From positions 1-13,829 of the forward strand of contig SSGN01000217.1 of NCBI GenBank assembly GCA_008016945.1: a stretch of 13,829 bases of DNA, in the 5' to 3' direction. Below the pieces are notes generated by a model. The model was not told the origin of the DNA. It searched no databases and was given only the letters and a program-made list of their open reading frames with translations. Below are positions 7,536 to 13,829 of this stretch, in pieces. The stretch's first letter is position 1. Each line of letters starts with the position of its first letter. Made by a program: the position numbers and the translations under genes. The stretch is from Flavobacteriales bacterium (GTDB lineage: Bacteria; Bacteroidota; Bacteroidia; Flavobacteriales; PHOS-HE28).

Positions 7536-7581
7536 GCGGGCCGCTCAATACCGTTCAGGGTGCCGCTCCATATCGGCCCGC
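7536..7581. terminator. Possible bidirectional hairpin between convergent genes
   Basis: GCGGGCCG at 7536-7543 and its exact complement CGGCCCGC at 7574-7581 could form an 8-bp, all-GC stem around a 30-base loop, directly after the L,D-transpeptidase stop and before the purE stop at 7587. There is no T run on either side, and the loop is long for an intrinsic terminator, so this is tentative. Confidence 0.3.
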
Positions 7582-7586
7582 CCCGG

Positions 7587-8093
7587 TCACTTCGCGTCGA
7601 ACTCGTTCGGGAACTGCTGCCGAAGCGTGCTTACCCCATCACGCACCTTCTCGACTTGATCGGCCTTGAAGGCGACCAGCTTGGAGGCCAGTTGTTCATT
7701 GGCGATGGCCAGGATCTGTACCGCGAGCAGTCCGGCGTTACGTGCGCCATTCACCGCCACCGTGGCCACGGGCACACCAGCGGGCATTTGCACGATGGAG
7801 AGCAGCGAATCCCATCCATCGATCGAATTGCGCGACTTCACGGGAACGCCGATCACAGGGATCGTGGTCAACGAAGCGACCATGCCGGGTAGATGTGCTG
7901 CCCCGCCCGCTCCGGCGATGATCACCTTCACGCCACGTTGCGCGGCCGTACGGCCGAATTCGAACATGCGCTCCGGGGTTCGATGCGCGCTAACTACGAC
8001 CAGTTCGTGGGCGATGCCGAATTCGGACATCGTATCCACGGCTTCGCGCATGACCTCCAGGTCACTGCGGCTACCCATGATGATGCTTACCAT
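7587..8093 (-). CDS. purE: N5-carboxyaminoimidazole ribonucleotide mutase, class I PurE
   Basis: 168 residues, standard for class I PurE. Converts N5-CAIR, made by PurK, to CAIR in de novo purine synthesis in the cytoplasm. Motifs are GSRSD (7-11), SAHRTP (35-40, with the active-site His H37) and [11 protein letters not shown] (61-71, H67), the last two lining the nucleotide site. The frame stays open further upstream, but that region overlaps purK; the ATG at 8093 gives the typical [11 protein letters not shown] start. It lies 23 bases downstream of purK, so they form an operon. Presence of PurK confirms the two-step bacterial route rather than the class II AIR carboxylase used by animals. 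Confidence 0.97.
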   Translation of the reverse strand: MVSIIMGSRSDLEVMREAVDTMSEFGIAHELVVVSAHRTPERMFEFGRTAAQRGVKVIIAGAGGAAHLPGMVASLTTIPVIGVPVKSRNSIDGWDSLLSIVQMPAGVPVATVAVNGARNAGLLAVQILAIANEQLASKLVAFKADQVEKVRDGVSTLRQQFPNEFDAK

Positions 8094-8116
8094 TTGTCTG
8101 ATGATTCGAGGATCGG

Positions 8117-9250
8117 TCAATGCTGCGGTGTCACCCGGCAATGTGTTCTTACGGTGTCGATCGCTTTGTCCAGCGCCTCGTGCGAGTCGGCGAGCACGGT
8201 CACATGCCCCATTTTTCTGCCGGTGCGGGTCTCTTCCTTGCCATAGAGATGCGGGAATGCGGCGGGTAACGACAGCACCGCGTCGGTGCCTTCCAGTCGA
8301 GGTGCCCCCTTGCCACCCTCGCCAACGAGGTTGATCATCGCCGCCGGACTGCGGAGTTCCGTATTGCCCAGGGGCCACCCCATATATACGCGCAGCAACT
8401 GGTCGAATTGCGAGCTATGGCAGGCCTCTATCGTATGGTGGCCACTGTTGTGTGCACGCGGGGCGGTTTCGTTCACCACGAGGTCGCCTTCCTTCGTGAG
8501 GAACAGTTCCACCGCGTAGATCCCGGCTGCGCCGAACGCTTCAGCCACCTGCTTGGCGAGTTCCTTGGCCCGTTCAGCCAGCTGAGGGGCGATCCGTGCG
8601 GGTGCACGCAGGTGGTCCACGAGATTCAGCTCCGGATCGAAGACCATCTCCACGGGGTCGTAGGTCACCTGGTGCCCGGTATCATCCCGTACCACGGTCA
8701 CGGCCAGCTCCATGGCCACATCCGCCAGGGGCTCGAACACGCAGGGGCCAGCGAACGCGTTGTCCAGGTCCTGTATGGTACGAAGCGACATCACACCCTT
8801 CCCATCGTAGCCTCCTTTTCGGGCCTTCAGGAATCCGGGTAGTCGGGGGGCCAGTTGACGAAGATCCTCGGAGGTGTTGGTCAGTACGAAGGGCAGGGTG
8901 GGGATCCCATGTGTACGATAGAACTCCTTCTGCAGGCCCTTGTCTTGGATCACACGGAGCACGCCAGGGGCGGGGATGACCCGCTTCCCCATGCTTTCGA
9001 GCTGCTCCAGCGCTTCTACGGAGACATGTTCGATCTCGATCCCAACGATCTCCGCATCACGAGCATGCTGGAGCACGGTGCCAACCTCGAGCAAACTGCC
9101 GGTACGGAAGGTGTGCGCCAATGTGGCGCATGGTGCGCTGGCGTCTGGATCAAGCACTTCCACACGCACGGGATAGCGCAGCGCGTTCTCAATGAACATG
9201 CGGCCCAGCTGGCCACCGCCGAGCAGGGCGATGATACGATCAGCGCTCAT
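8117..9250 (-). CDS. purK: N5-carboxyaminoimidazole ribonucleotide synthase
   Basis: 377 residues, ATP-grasp enzyme. Uses ATP and bicarbonate to carboxylate AIR to N5-CAIR, the substrate of PurE. Motifs are GGGQLGRM (11-18) in the N-terminal preATP-grasp fold, [11 protein letters not shown] (142-152) for ATP binding, [14 protein letters not shown] (260-273) at the Mg/ATP catalytic site, and RKMGHV (345-350) in the C-terminal domain. The ATG at 9250 is preferred because it gives the usual [16 protein letters not shown] start. A GTG at 9277 would add nine residues and overlap the upstream gene's stop in GTGA, so coupling through that GTG is an alternative. A -7-like box (TATCTTTG) lies six bases before the ATG. 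Confidence 0.96.
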   Translation of the reverse strand: MSADRIIALLGGGQLGRMFIENALRYPVRVEVLDPDASAPCATLAHTFRTGSLLEVGTVLQHARDAEIVGIEIEHVSVEALEQLESMGKRVIPAPGVLRVIQDKGLQKEFYRTHGIPTLPFVLTNTSEDLRQLAPRLPGFLKARKGGYDGKGVMSLRTIQDLDNAFAGPCVFEPLADVAMELAVTVVRDDTGHQVTYDPVEMVFDPELNLVDHLRAPARIAPQLAERAKELAKQVAEAFGAAGIYAVELFLTKEGDLVVNETAPRAHNSGHHTIEACHSSQFDQLLRVYMGWPLGNTELRSPAAMINLVGEGGKGAPRLEGTDAVLSLPAAFPHLYGKEETRTGRKMGHVTVLADSHEALDKAIDTVRTHCRVTPQH

Positions 9251-9256
9251 CGGCGC

Positions 9257-9264
9257 CAAAGATA
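9257..9264 (-). promoter_or_regulatory. Possible internal -7 box before purK
   Basis: The minus strand reads TATCTTTG, a full TAnnTTTG match, ending six bases before the purK ATG. It could give purK and purE their own short-leader transcript independent of the upstream barrel gene. No TTG at the right distance was found (the nearest is 27 bases off), so this may be chance. Confidence 0.35.
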
Positions 9265-9273
9265 GCCGGTCAC

Positions 9274-9879
9274 TCACCTCCTACGTGGTTTCAACGAAGT
9301 GCGATATTGGTGGATACGGTAGCCCACCGTGACCTGGACGGACCGATTCTTCGCATAGAGAGGGTCGCTATCACCATGGAATCGCGATGTGGCGCTGTAT
9401 GCACGCAGACCCAGGTCCAGGCCATGCTGGAAGTCCATGCCCACACCGCCAACGAAGCCGTGGTCCATGTTCGCATATTGATCGATGATGGAGCTTGTTC
9501 CCTCGGTGCCCCTGGCATGTGCGGTCATGGCCTTACCGAACTGGTATCCCAGAGCAAGGTTGAATGCGTTGCTGAGAAAGTACTTCACGGTGAGTGGGAC
9601 CTGAATGTAGGTGCTGCGTTCAGTGGCCACATCGCCATCGGGCTCCATCCACTCGGTGCCCAAGGTGGAGAACAGCACTTCCGGCTGGATCTCCAACCGC
9701 GGTGCGATCCCACAAGGGAAGTATAGCCCGGCCGTGCCCCCTGGGATCGGCTGCGTACGCACCAGGATGGCCTTGGCCGTACTCGCCTGGATACCACCCT
9801 TGATGCCGATACCCGATGATTGGGCGATGGCCATGTTCGAGAGGACAAGGGCGATGATCGGAAAGAGGCGGGCGGACAT
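9274..9879 (-). CDS. Outer-membrane beta-barrel protein (porin/PorT-type family)
   Basis: 201 residues. Signal peptide 1-20 (M-S-A-R-L, hydrophobic core, cut after A-I-A before Q-S-S-G). The mature part begins with G-I-G-I-K-G-G-I-Q and has repeated amphipathic strands such as RLEIQPEVLFSTLG, YIQVPLTVKYFLS, NLALGYQFGK, HGLDLGLRAYSAT and SVQVTVGYRIHQY. This pattern is that of the outer-membrane beta-barrel family (OMP_b-brl_2), common and mostly uncharacterised in Bacteroidota. The R-L-E-I-Q-P-E-V-L-F segment is its usual signature. It likely sits in the outer membrane; ligand or partner unknown. A short basic tail (K-P-R-R-R) follows the last strand. Its stop lies in the same GTGA as an alternative purK start, so it is probably the first gene of the purKE unit, although no functional link to purine synthesis is evident. 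Confidence 0.85.
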   Translation of the reverse strand: MSARLFPIIALVLSNMAIAQSSGIGIKGGIQASTAKAILVRTQPIPGGTAGLYFPCGIAPRLEIQPEVLFSTLGTEWMEPDGDVATERSTYIQVPLTVKYFLSNAFNLALGYQFGKAMTAHARGTEGTSSIIDQYANMDHGFVGGVGMDFQHGLDLGLRAYSATSRFHGDSDPLYAKNRSVQVTVGYRIHQYRTSLKPRRR

Positions 9880-9987
9880 GGGGGCAGGCGCGGGGGTGTT
9901 GTGCGGTATCTACGCGACGCTATCCGCCCAGGTTGCAGCGGGATCCAGGCTATTCGACATGGTACTGGTATAGGTCCGACGAGCGCT

Positions 9988-10030
9988 GAAAAGCAGAAGA
10001 CCAACACCCGTCGGTGTTGGTCTTCTGCTT
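9988..10030 (-). terminator. Strong intrinsic terminator of the metalloprotease gene
   Basis: Bases 9991-10008 and 10013-10030 are perfect complements: an 18-bp stem (AAGCAGAAGACCAACACC on the plus strand) with a 4-base loop, CGTC. On the minus strand it starts 16 bases after the metalloprotease stop and ends in TTTTC, as expected of a Rho-independent terminator. On the plus strand there is no gene to end. The unusually long perfect stem makes the call firm. Confidence 0.85.
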
Positions 10031-10046
10031 CGTAGTGGGCGGGCCG

Positions 10047-12650
10047 CTATTGCTGGACCACTTCCAAGCGCGTGTTGTACAGGGCGTTGTTCTGCTGTAC
10101 CCGTACGGAGTAGGTGCCGGTGGCCAGGGTCGATACGTCAATGGTCGTTGTGCCACGCGTAAGGGTGGTCGCCATCACGAGTCTGCCTTGCATGTCCAGC
10201 ACCTCGATCATGGCCGGGGCATCGCTGTTCGATCGGAGGTGCACCAGGCCGGTCGTCGGGTTGGGCCACAACGCGAAGAGATCGGCTTCGGCCGTCTCTG
10301 TGGCTGTGGCGAACTGGATCAGTACCTGGTAGTCCTCCGTTTCACCGTAGATGTACGAGTAGCACGGATCGAACGGAGTGGGTTCTTCGGCACCGATGAA
10401 ACCGCTACGGACACGCATCCGGGTCACACCCACGGGCGCATCGGCCGGTACGGTGAAGTCGATCGACCCCAACTGGCCGGTGCTGGAGGAGGTGAATTCG
10501 CCGATCTTCTCCGTAGCCTCGAACGAACCATTCCCACTGTAGTCGATCCAAGCCGCGTACACATCGGGGTAATAGTCACCGCCTTGTACCAAGAGGGTGT
10601 ATGCGGTGTTCCGTAGCAGGGTGGTGCTATGGGTGTTGAAGTGATCGGAGTAGCGCGGTCCATCCACACCGCCGGAGTTCAGGTTGGAGATGGTGCCGAG
10701 CGAAACGCTGTTGATGAAATCGCCGTCAACGGGTCCCAGGGCGGTGTACGGGGTGCAGTAGGCACTGGGCGCTGGAGCAATGGTGATCCCATAGTCCTCC
10801 GTTTCGCCATAGGCATAGTTGTAGCAGGGGGCCATTGGGCTGGGCTCTCCATCACCCAGGTACGCCCCGCGCACCCGCATGGTGGTGTTCCCCAGGGGAG
10901 CGTTCGATGGTATGCTGAAGGGGATCACGCGAGCTTCGTTCGCTGCGGTGGTCGCGAATTCCCCGAGCTTCTCGGCGTCGGAGAAGGTTCCGTTCTGGTC
11001 GAAGTCGATCCATACCGCGTAACTATCGTCCGTATAGGTGCCGCTTTCCACTACAACGCCGTAGTATCCATTGCGGACCAGCGTGGTAAAGTGCTGTGTG
11101 CGCAGGTCACTGTAGGCGGGTGCGGTGATGCCGCCGGAGTTGCTGTTCTCGATCGTGTGCAGGATCACGGCGTTGATGAAGTCGCCATCCGCCGTGCCAT
11201 TGGTCGAGGTGGGGATGCACAGACCGCTACCACCGCCCGTGGTGATCACGATGCCATAGTCCTCGGTCTCGCCATAGCCATAGCTGTAGCAAGGGTCGGT
11301 TGGCGAAGGTTCGCCGGTGTTGTGGTACACACCACGCACGCGAAGGACCGTGTTGCCGAGAGCAGCCCCGGCAGGAACGGTGAAGTTGATCAGTTGGGCC
11401 TCACCCGCCGCCGTGGTGGTGAACTCGCCCAGTTTCTCCGATGCCTCGAAGGTGTCGTCCTGGTCATAGTCGATCCAAGCGGCATAGTGATCGCCTTCAG
11501 CGTAGGAGCCTCCTTGGATCGTGATGGTGTACGCCGTGCCACGCGCCAGGTTGGTGGAAAGGGTCGCGCTGTAGTCGTTGTACGTACTACCCGTGGTGCT
11601 GCCGGAATTGGTGTTGTTGATGCTGCCCAAGGTGACACCATTGATGTAGTCGCCATCCAAGGGGCCATTGGTCGAGGTGGGGATGCACACACCAGCCACG
11701 GGGCCAGAGCAGGCGGAGTTCGTCAACAAGCCACTGCGTTCGTTCATGAGCACGCTGGTCATGTAGGCGGCTTGCTGGTCCGTGAACATGACCGTGCAGT
11801 TGCTATAGTCCATGAAATTCTCGTACTGGGTCAGTACACCGCATTTCATCAGGCTGGTGTTGCTGCACGAGAATGTTGGGCTGTTGGACGTCGGCGTGTC
11901 CGTGAATCCATCGGAGTTCACGCAAGCTCCGCCTTCATCAAAGGTGTGCAACAGTCCCAGGTAGTGGCCTATCTCGTGTGTGGCGGTACGCGCACCCACG
12001 CTGGTGCCATAGTCGTAGTCCACCACCAGGCCATCGATGCTGGTGCCCACCACACCGCCCACGGGCAGGTACGCGTAGCCCACCGTGATCGTGCTACCCG
12101 AGGCGCCACTGGTGATGTCGCAGATCCAGATGTTCAGGTACCGGGTGGGGTCCCAGGCGGGGCTACCGTTCGGGGCCATCTTCATATTGTCCGTTTCCGC
12201 GTCCGGGTCGAACCAGGTTTCGCTGGTGTTCACCCGCACGATACCTGTGGTGGCGTTCCCGCTCGGATCCACTTGTGCCAGACAGAATTGAAAGCCCGGG
12301 TTTCCGACCACCCCTTGGAAAGTAGGGCGCACCGTGCCGAGGTCGGTGTTGGTGCCGGAGTAATCCGCGTTCAGTTCCGAGATCAACGCATTGATGGTGG
12401 AGGTGGGCACGTTCTCCGCAGCGGTGTTCCACACCACATGCACCACCACGGGGACGTTCAACGGACCTCCTCGCTCCACGCTTTGCACGGTGGGCAACTG
12501 GTGTAGCAGGTCGGTGCTCAGGCCTTGTTGTTCGAGAAGCTGTTTCGTGAACTTGTGCGATCCGCAGGTGCGGTGATCATGAGGGACCGTTTGCGCTTGA
12601 CTGGCCGTGAGCACCAACGTTCCCAGGGTCAGGAGTAGGGTTCTGGTCAT
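10047..12650 (-). CDS. Secreted M43 (pappalysin-like) zinc metalloprotease with three GEVED domains and T9SS tail
   Basis: 867 residues. Signal peptide 1-19 (M-T-R-T-L-L-L-T-L ... S-Q-A). A pro-region to about residue 65 is followed by the M43/PAPP-A catalytic domain (about 65-315): VPVVVHVVWN, the zinc site HEIGHYLGLLH (225-235; ligands H225, H229, H235, catalytic E226) and a Met-turn in NFMDYSNC. Three GEVED repeats of ~155 residues follow, each opening with a Cys-Pro-ish segment (C-I-P-T-S-T-N-G, G-D-Y/F-I-N) and ending in GETEDY at 460-465, 615-620 and 769-774. GEVED domains often carry the sequence A-W-I-D-Y/F-D/S-x-N/D-G, seen in all three. The final ~75 residues (WPNPTTG ... LATGTYSVRVQQ) form a type A T9SS sorting domain. 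Predicted to be exported and cleaved at the outer membrane, acting on extracellular protein. It stands alone as a transcription unit with its own promoter and terminator. A long open frame on the other strand here is a shadow. Confidence 0.94.
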   Translation of the reverse strand: MTRTLLLTLGTLVLTASQAQTVPHDHRTCGSHKFTKQLLEQQGLSTDLLHQLPTVQSVERGGPLNVPVVVHVVWNTAAENVPTSTINALISELNADYSGTNTDLGTVRPTFQGVVGNPGFQFCLAQVDPSGNATTGIVRVNTSETWFDPDAETDNMKMAPNGSPAWDPTRYLNIWICDITSGASGSTITVGYAYLPVGGVVGTSIDGLVVDYDYGTSVGARTATHEIGHYLGLLHTFDEGGACVNSDGFTDTPTSNSPTFSCSNTSLMKCGVLTQYENFMDYSNCTVMFTDQQAAYMTSVLMNERSGLLTNSACSGPVAGVCIPTSTNGPLDGDYINGVTLGSINNTNSGSTTGSTYNDYSATLSTNLARGTAYTITIQGGSYAEGDHYAAWIDYDQDDTFEASEKLGEFTTTAAGEAQLINFTVPAGAALGNTVLRVRGVYHNTGEPSPTDPCYSYGYGETEDYGIVITTGGGSGLCIPTSTNGTADGDFINAVILHTIENSNSGGITAPAYSDLRTQHFTTLVRNGYYGVVVESGTYTDDSYAVWIDFDQNGTFSDAEKLGEFATTAANEARVIPFSIPSNAPLGNTTMRVRGAYLGDGEPSPMAPCYNYAYGETEDYGITIAPAPSAYCTPYTALGPVDGDFINSVSLGTISNLNSGGVDGPRYSDHFNTHSTTLLRNTAYTLLVQGGDYYPDVYAAWIDYSGNGSFEATEKIGEFTSSSTGQLGSIDFTVPADAPVGVTRMRVRSGFIGAEEPTPFDPCYSYIYGETEDYQVLIQFATATETAEADLFALWPNPTTGLVHLRSNSDAPAMIEVLDMQGRLVMATTLTRGTTTIDVSTLATGTYSVRVQQNNALYNTRLEVVQQ

Positions 12651-12654
12651 GGGC

Positions 12655-12685
12655 CGAAGGTACCGGATGCCGGTCTATGGATCAA
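12655..12685 (-). promoter_or_regulatory. Promoter of the metalloprotease gene (-33 TTG, -7 TACCTTCG)
   Basis: The minus strand reads TTG at 12685-12683, a 20-base spacer, then TACCTTCG at 12662-12655, one base from the Bacteroidota consensus TAnnTTTG and with the standard 19-21 spacing. The box ends only four bases before the ATG at 12650, so transcription should start at or next to the start codon. Confidence 0.6.
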
Positions 12686-12706
12686 GTTGGCGGTCTTGGT
12701 GACCGA

Positions 12707-13139
12707 TCATGGAGCGCCTTCCAGGTCGATCCGGTGGTGGCCGACGTAGAGGCTGTCCAAGATCACCGGGACCGGCGCTTGTTCTTGTGCGCAGGTCGTT
12801 CAAGCATCCGGCCATGGTGCCCGAACCGGTGCTCTAGGTGTGCTGGAGGTGCCAACAGATCGATCGGCTTCACCGCCACCACCTTGGACCGAGGGGCGAC
12901 ACGGCCGGCCACCGTGCATGGGGCATGGCACCCGGTGATGGCACCGGTGCCGCTCTTGTCGGGTCGTCCGCGTTGGAACGCACGGCGCCATTCGCTGCGC
13001 AACAGGCGGCACACGGTCTCGCTGCGGCGTTGGTCGGGCGTCAGCAAGTCCGGTGCCGGGCGATGGGGGCAACCTGCCGTTGGAGGTGGTGGGCGTCGAT
13101 GCGGATGGATCCGCCGAAGTCGCACAGGACAAGACCCAC
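12707..13139 (-). pseudogene. Possible frameshifted remnant of a gene between rpe and the metalloprotease
   Basis: No intact gene occupies 12663-13171. On the minus strand, three pieces read like protein in successive frames: 13139-13041 (V-G-L-V-L-C-D-F-G-G-S-I-R-I-D-A-H-H, stop at 13041), 13044-12763 (L-T-P-D-Q-R-R-S-E-T-V-C-R-L-L-R-S-E-W-R, with G/C at about four fifths of third codon positions, as in neighbouring genes) and about 12790-12707 (V-I-L-D-S-L-Y-V-G-H-H-R-I-D-L-E-G). Joining them would need two frameshifts. I do not recognise the product. It could be a decayed gene, a real gene with assembly indels, or chance in GC-rich intergenic DNA; other frames here also stay open for ~115 codons. 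Confidence 0.3.
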
Positions 13140-13171
13140 CCGAAGGCGTCGGCTACCACGGAATGAACCGG

Positions 13172-13819
13172 TCAGCCCATGAGCTCGGCGATGGCCTGTG
13201 CCGGAGCGTCCGCCCCGAACACGCTGTTGCCCGCTACCAACACGTCGGCACCGGTATGCGCCAGCTGCCGCGCGTTGCCGACCCCCACGCCGCCATCGAT
13301 CTCGATCAGGGCTTTCGATCCGGTCTTCTTGCGCAGCTCTACCAAGGCTTCGATCTTCTGGAAGGTGCGGGCGATGAAACGTTGTCCACCGAAGCCTGGG
13401 TTCACGCTCATCAGGCACACCAGGTCGATGTCGGACAGGATGTCCTCCAGTGCCGCCACCGGGGTATGGGGGTTTATGGCCACTCCCGCCTTCATCCCCG
13501 CGGCCTTGATGGCCTCCACCGTGCGGTGCAGATGCGTGCTGGCCTCGAGGTGCACGGTGAGCACGTCGGCCCCCACATCGCGGAAGGCGGTCACGTACTC
13601 CTCGGGCCGTACGATCATCAGATGCACGTCGAACACCTTCTTCGTCAGCGGGCGGATGGCCTTGATCACTGGCAGGCCGAAGCTGATGTTGGGTACGAAC
13701 ACGCCGTCCATCACGTCCAGGTGCAGCCACGGCGCGGCACTGCCATCCACCAGGCCCACGGCGCTTTTCAGGTCGGCGAAGTCGGCGGCGAGGAGCGAAG
13801 GGGCTACGATGTGTGGCAT
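13172..13819 (-). CDS. rpe: Ribulose-phosphate 3-epimerase
   Basis: 215 residues, the usual length of the TIM-barrel epimerase. Interconverts D-ribulose 5-phosphate and D-xylulose 5-phosphate in the pentose phosphate pathway in the cytoplasm. Motifs are APSLLAADF (6-14, with S8), HLDVMDG (33-39) carrying metal ligands H33 and D35 and the acid/base D38, DVHLMI (64-69, ligand H66), MSVNPGFGGQ (137-146) at the phosphate loop, and EIDGGV (173-178, ligand and acid/base D175). All expected catalytic residues are present. ATG at 13819 gives M-P-H-I-V-A-P-S-L-L, a typical start; only ten bases of upstream sequence are in the window, so its promoter or upstream gene cannot be judged. Confidence 0.97.
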   Translation of the reverse strand: MPHIVAPSLLAADFADLKSAVGLVDGSAAPWLHLDVMDGVFVPNISFGLPVIKAIRPLTKKVFDVHLMIVRPEEYVTAFRDVGADVLTVHLEASTHLHRTVEAIKAAGMKAGVAINPHTPVAALEDILSDIDLVCLMSVNPGFGGQRFIARTFQKIEALVELRKKTGSKALIEIDGGVGVGNARQLAHTGADVLVAGNSVFGADAPAQAIAELMG

Positions 13820-13829
13820 GGTCTTGGGC

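Noticed and set aside
7534..7546. Short perfect palindrome GAGCGGGCCGCTC as an operator or terminator
   Set aside because: A one-base loop cannot fold as a hairpin, and the site lies at the stop codon of the L,D-transpeptidase gene between convergent genes, where a repressor site is unlikely.
9880..9987. Small gene or RNA between the barrel gene and the terminator
   Set aside because: No start with a plausible protein, no tRNA-like fold and no promoter box were found; it appears to be plain intergenic sequence.
10629..12506. A 625-codon open frame on the plus strand
   Set aside because: It lies wholly antisense to the metalloprotease, whose HEIGH zinc motif, GEVED repeats, signal peptide and sorting domain are unmistakable. 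The plus-strand product shows no domain and is a by-product of GC-rich codon use.

Overview
The window is about 60% GC and reads as chromosomal DNA of a Bacteroidota bacterium, most likely a high-GC member of Flavobacteriales or a neighbouring order. The evidence is three proteins ending in type IX secretion system (T9SS) type A sorting domains, GEVED domains in a secreted metalloprotease, a CarboxypepD_reg-like plus TonB-receptor architecture, and promoter -7 boxes of the Bacteroidota type (TAnnTTTG). No tRNA, rRNA, CRISPR array, insertion sequence or prophage gene was seen.

Layout. (1) 1-1113, plus strand: the C-terminal part of a large secreted Cys-rich/thrombospondin-type-3 repeat protein, entering from the left with two nearly identical 270-bp tandem units. 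A hairpin terminator follows. (2) 3377-1171, minus strand: a two-gene unit in which a secreted Asp-box (BNR) propeller protein overlaps 6-phosphofructokinase (pfkA) by an ATGA. (3) 3451-7535, plus strand: a probable metal-uptake cluster of a small His/Cys-rich membrane or exported protein, a ZnuD-like TonB-dependent receptor and a lipoprotein, followed by an L,D-transpeptidase. It starts divergently from the BNR gene, and both sides carry a -7-like box. (4) 9879-7587, minus strand: an outer-membrane beta-barrel gene, purK and purE (de novo purine synthesis, AIR to CAIR). (5) 12650-10047, minus strand: a large M43 (pappalysin-like) metalloprotease with three GEVED domains and a T9SS tail, flanked by a good promoter and a perfect 18-bp hairpin terminator. 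(6) 12707-13139: no intact gene, but three short coding-looking pieces in three successive minus-strand frames, possibly a decayed gene. (7) 13819-13172, minus strand: rpe, ribulose-phosphate 3-epimerase.

How it fits together. pfkA, rpe, purK and purE are ordinary central-metabolism genes interleaved with genes for surface and secreted products. The points most worth a second look are the metal-receptor cluster with its His/Cys-rich first gene, -7 boxes that end only 3-6 bases from start codons (implying leaderless or near-leaderless mRNAs), the nearly identical tandem repeat at the left edge, and the broken region between rpe and the metalloprotease. I did not find a clear, wholly new system. 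The metal cluster is the best candidate for an under-described one.
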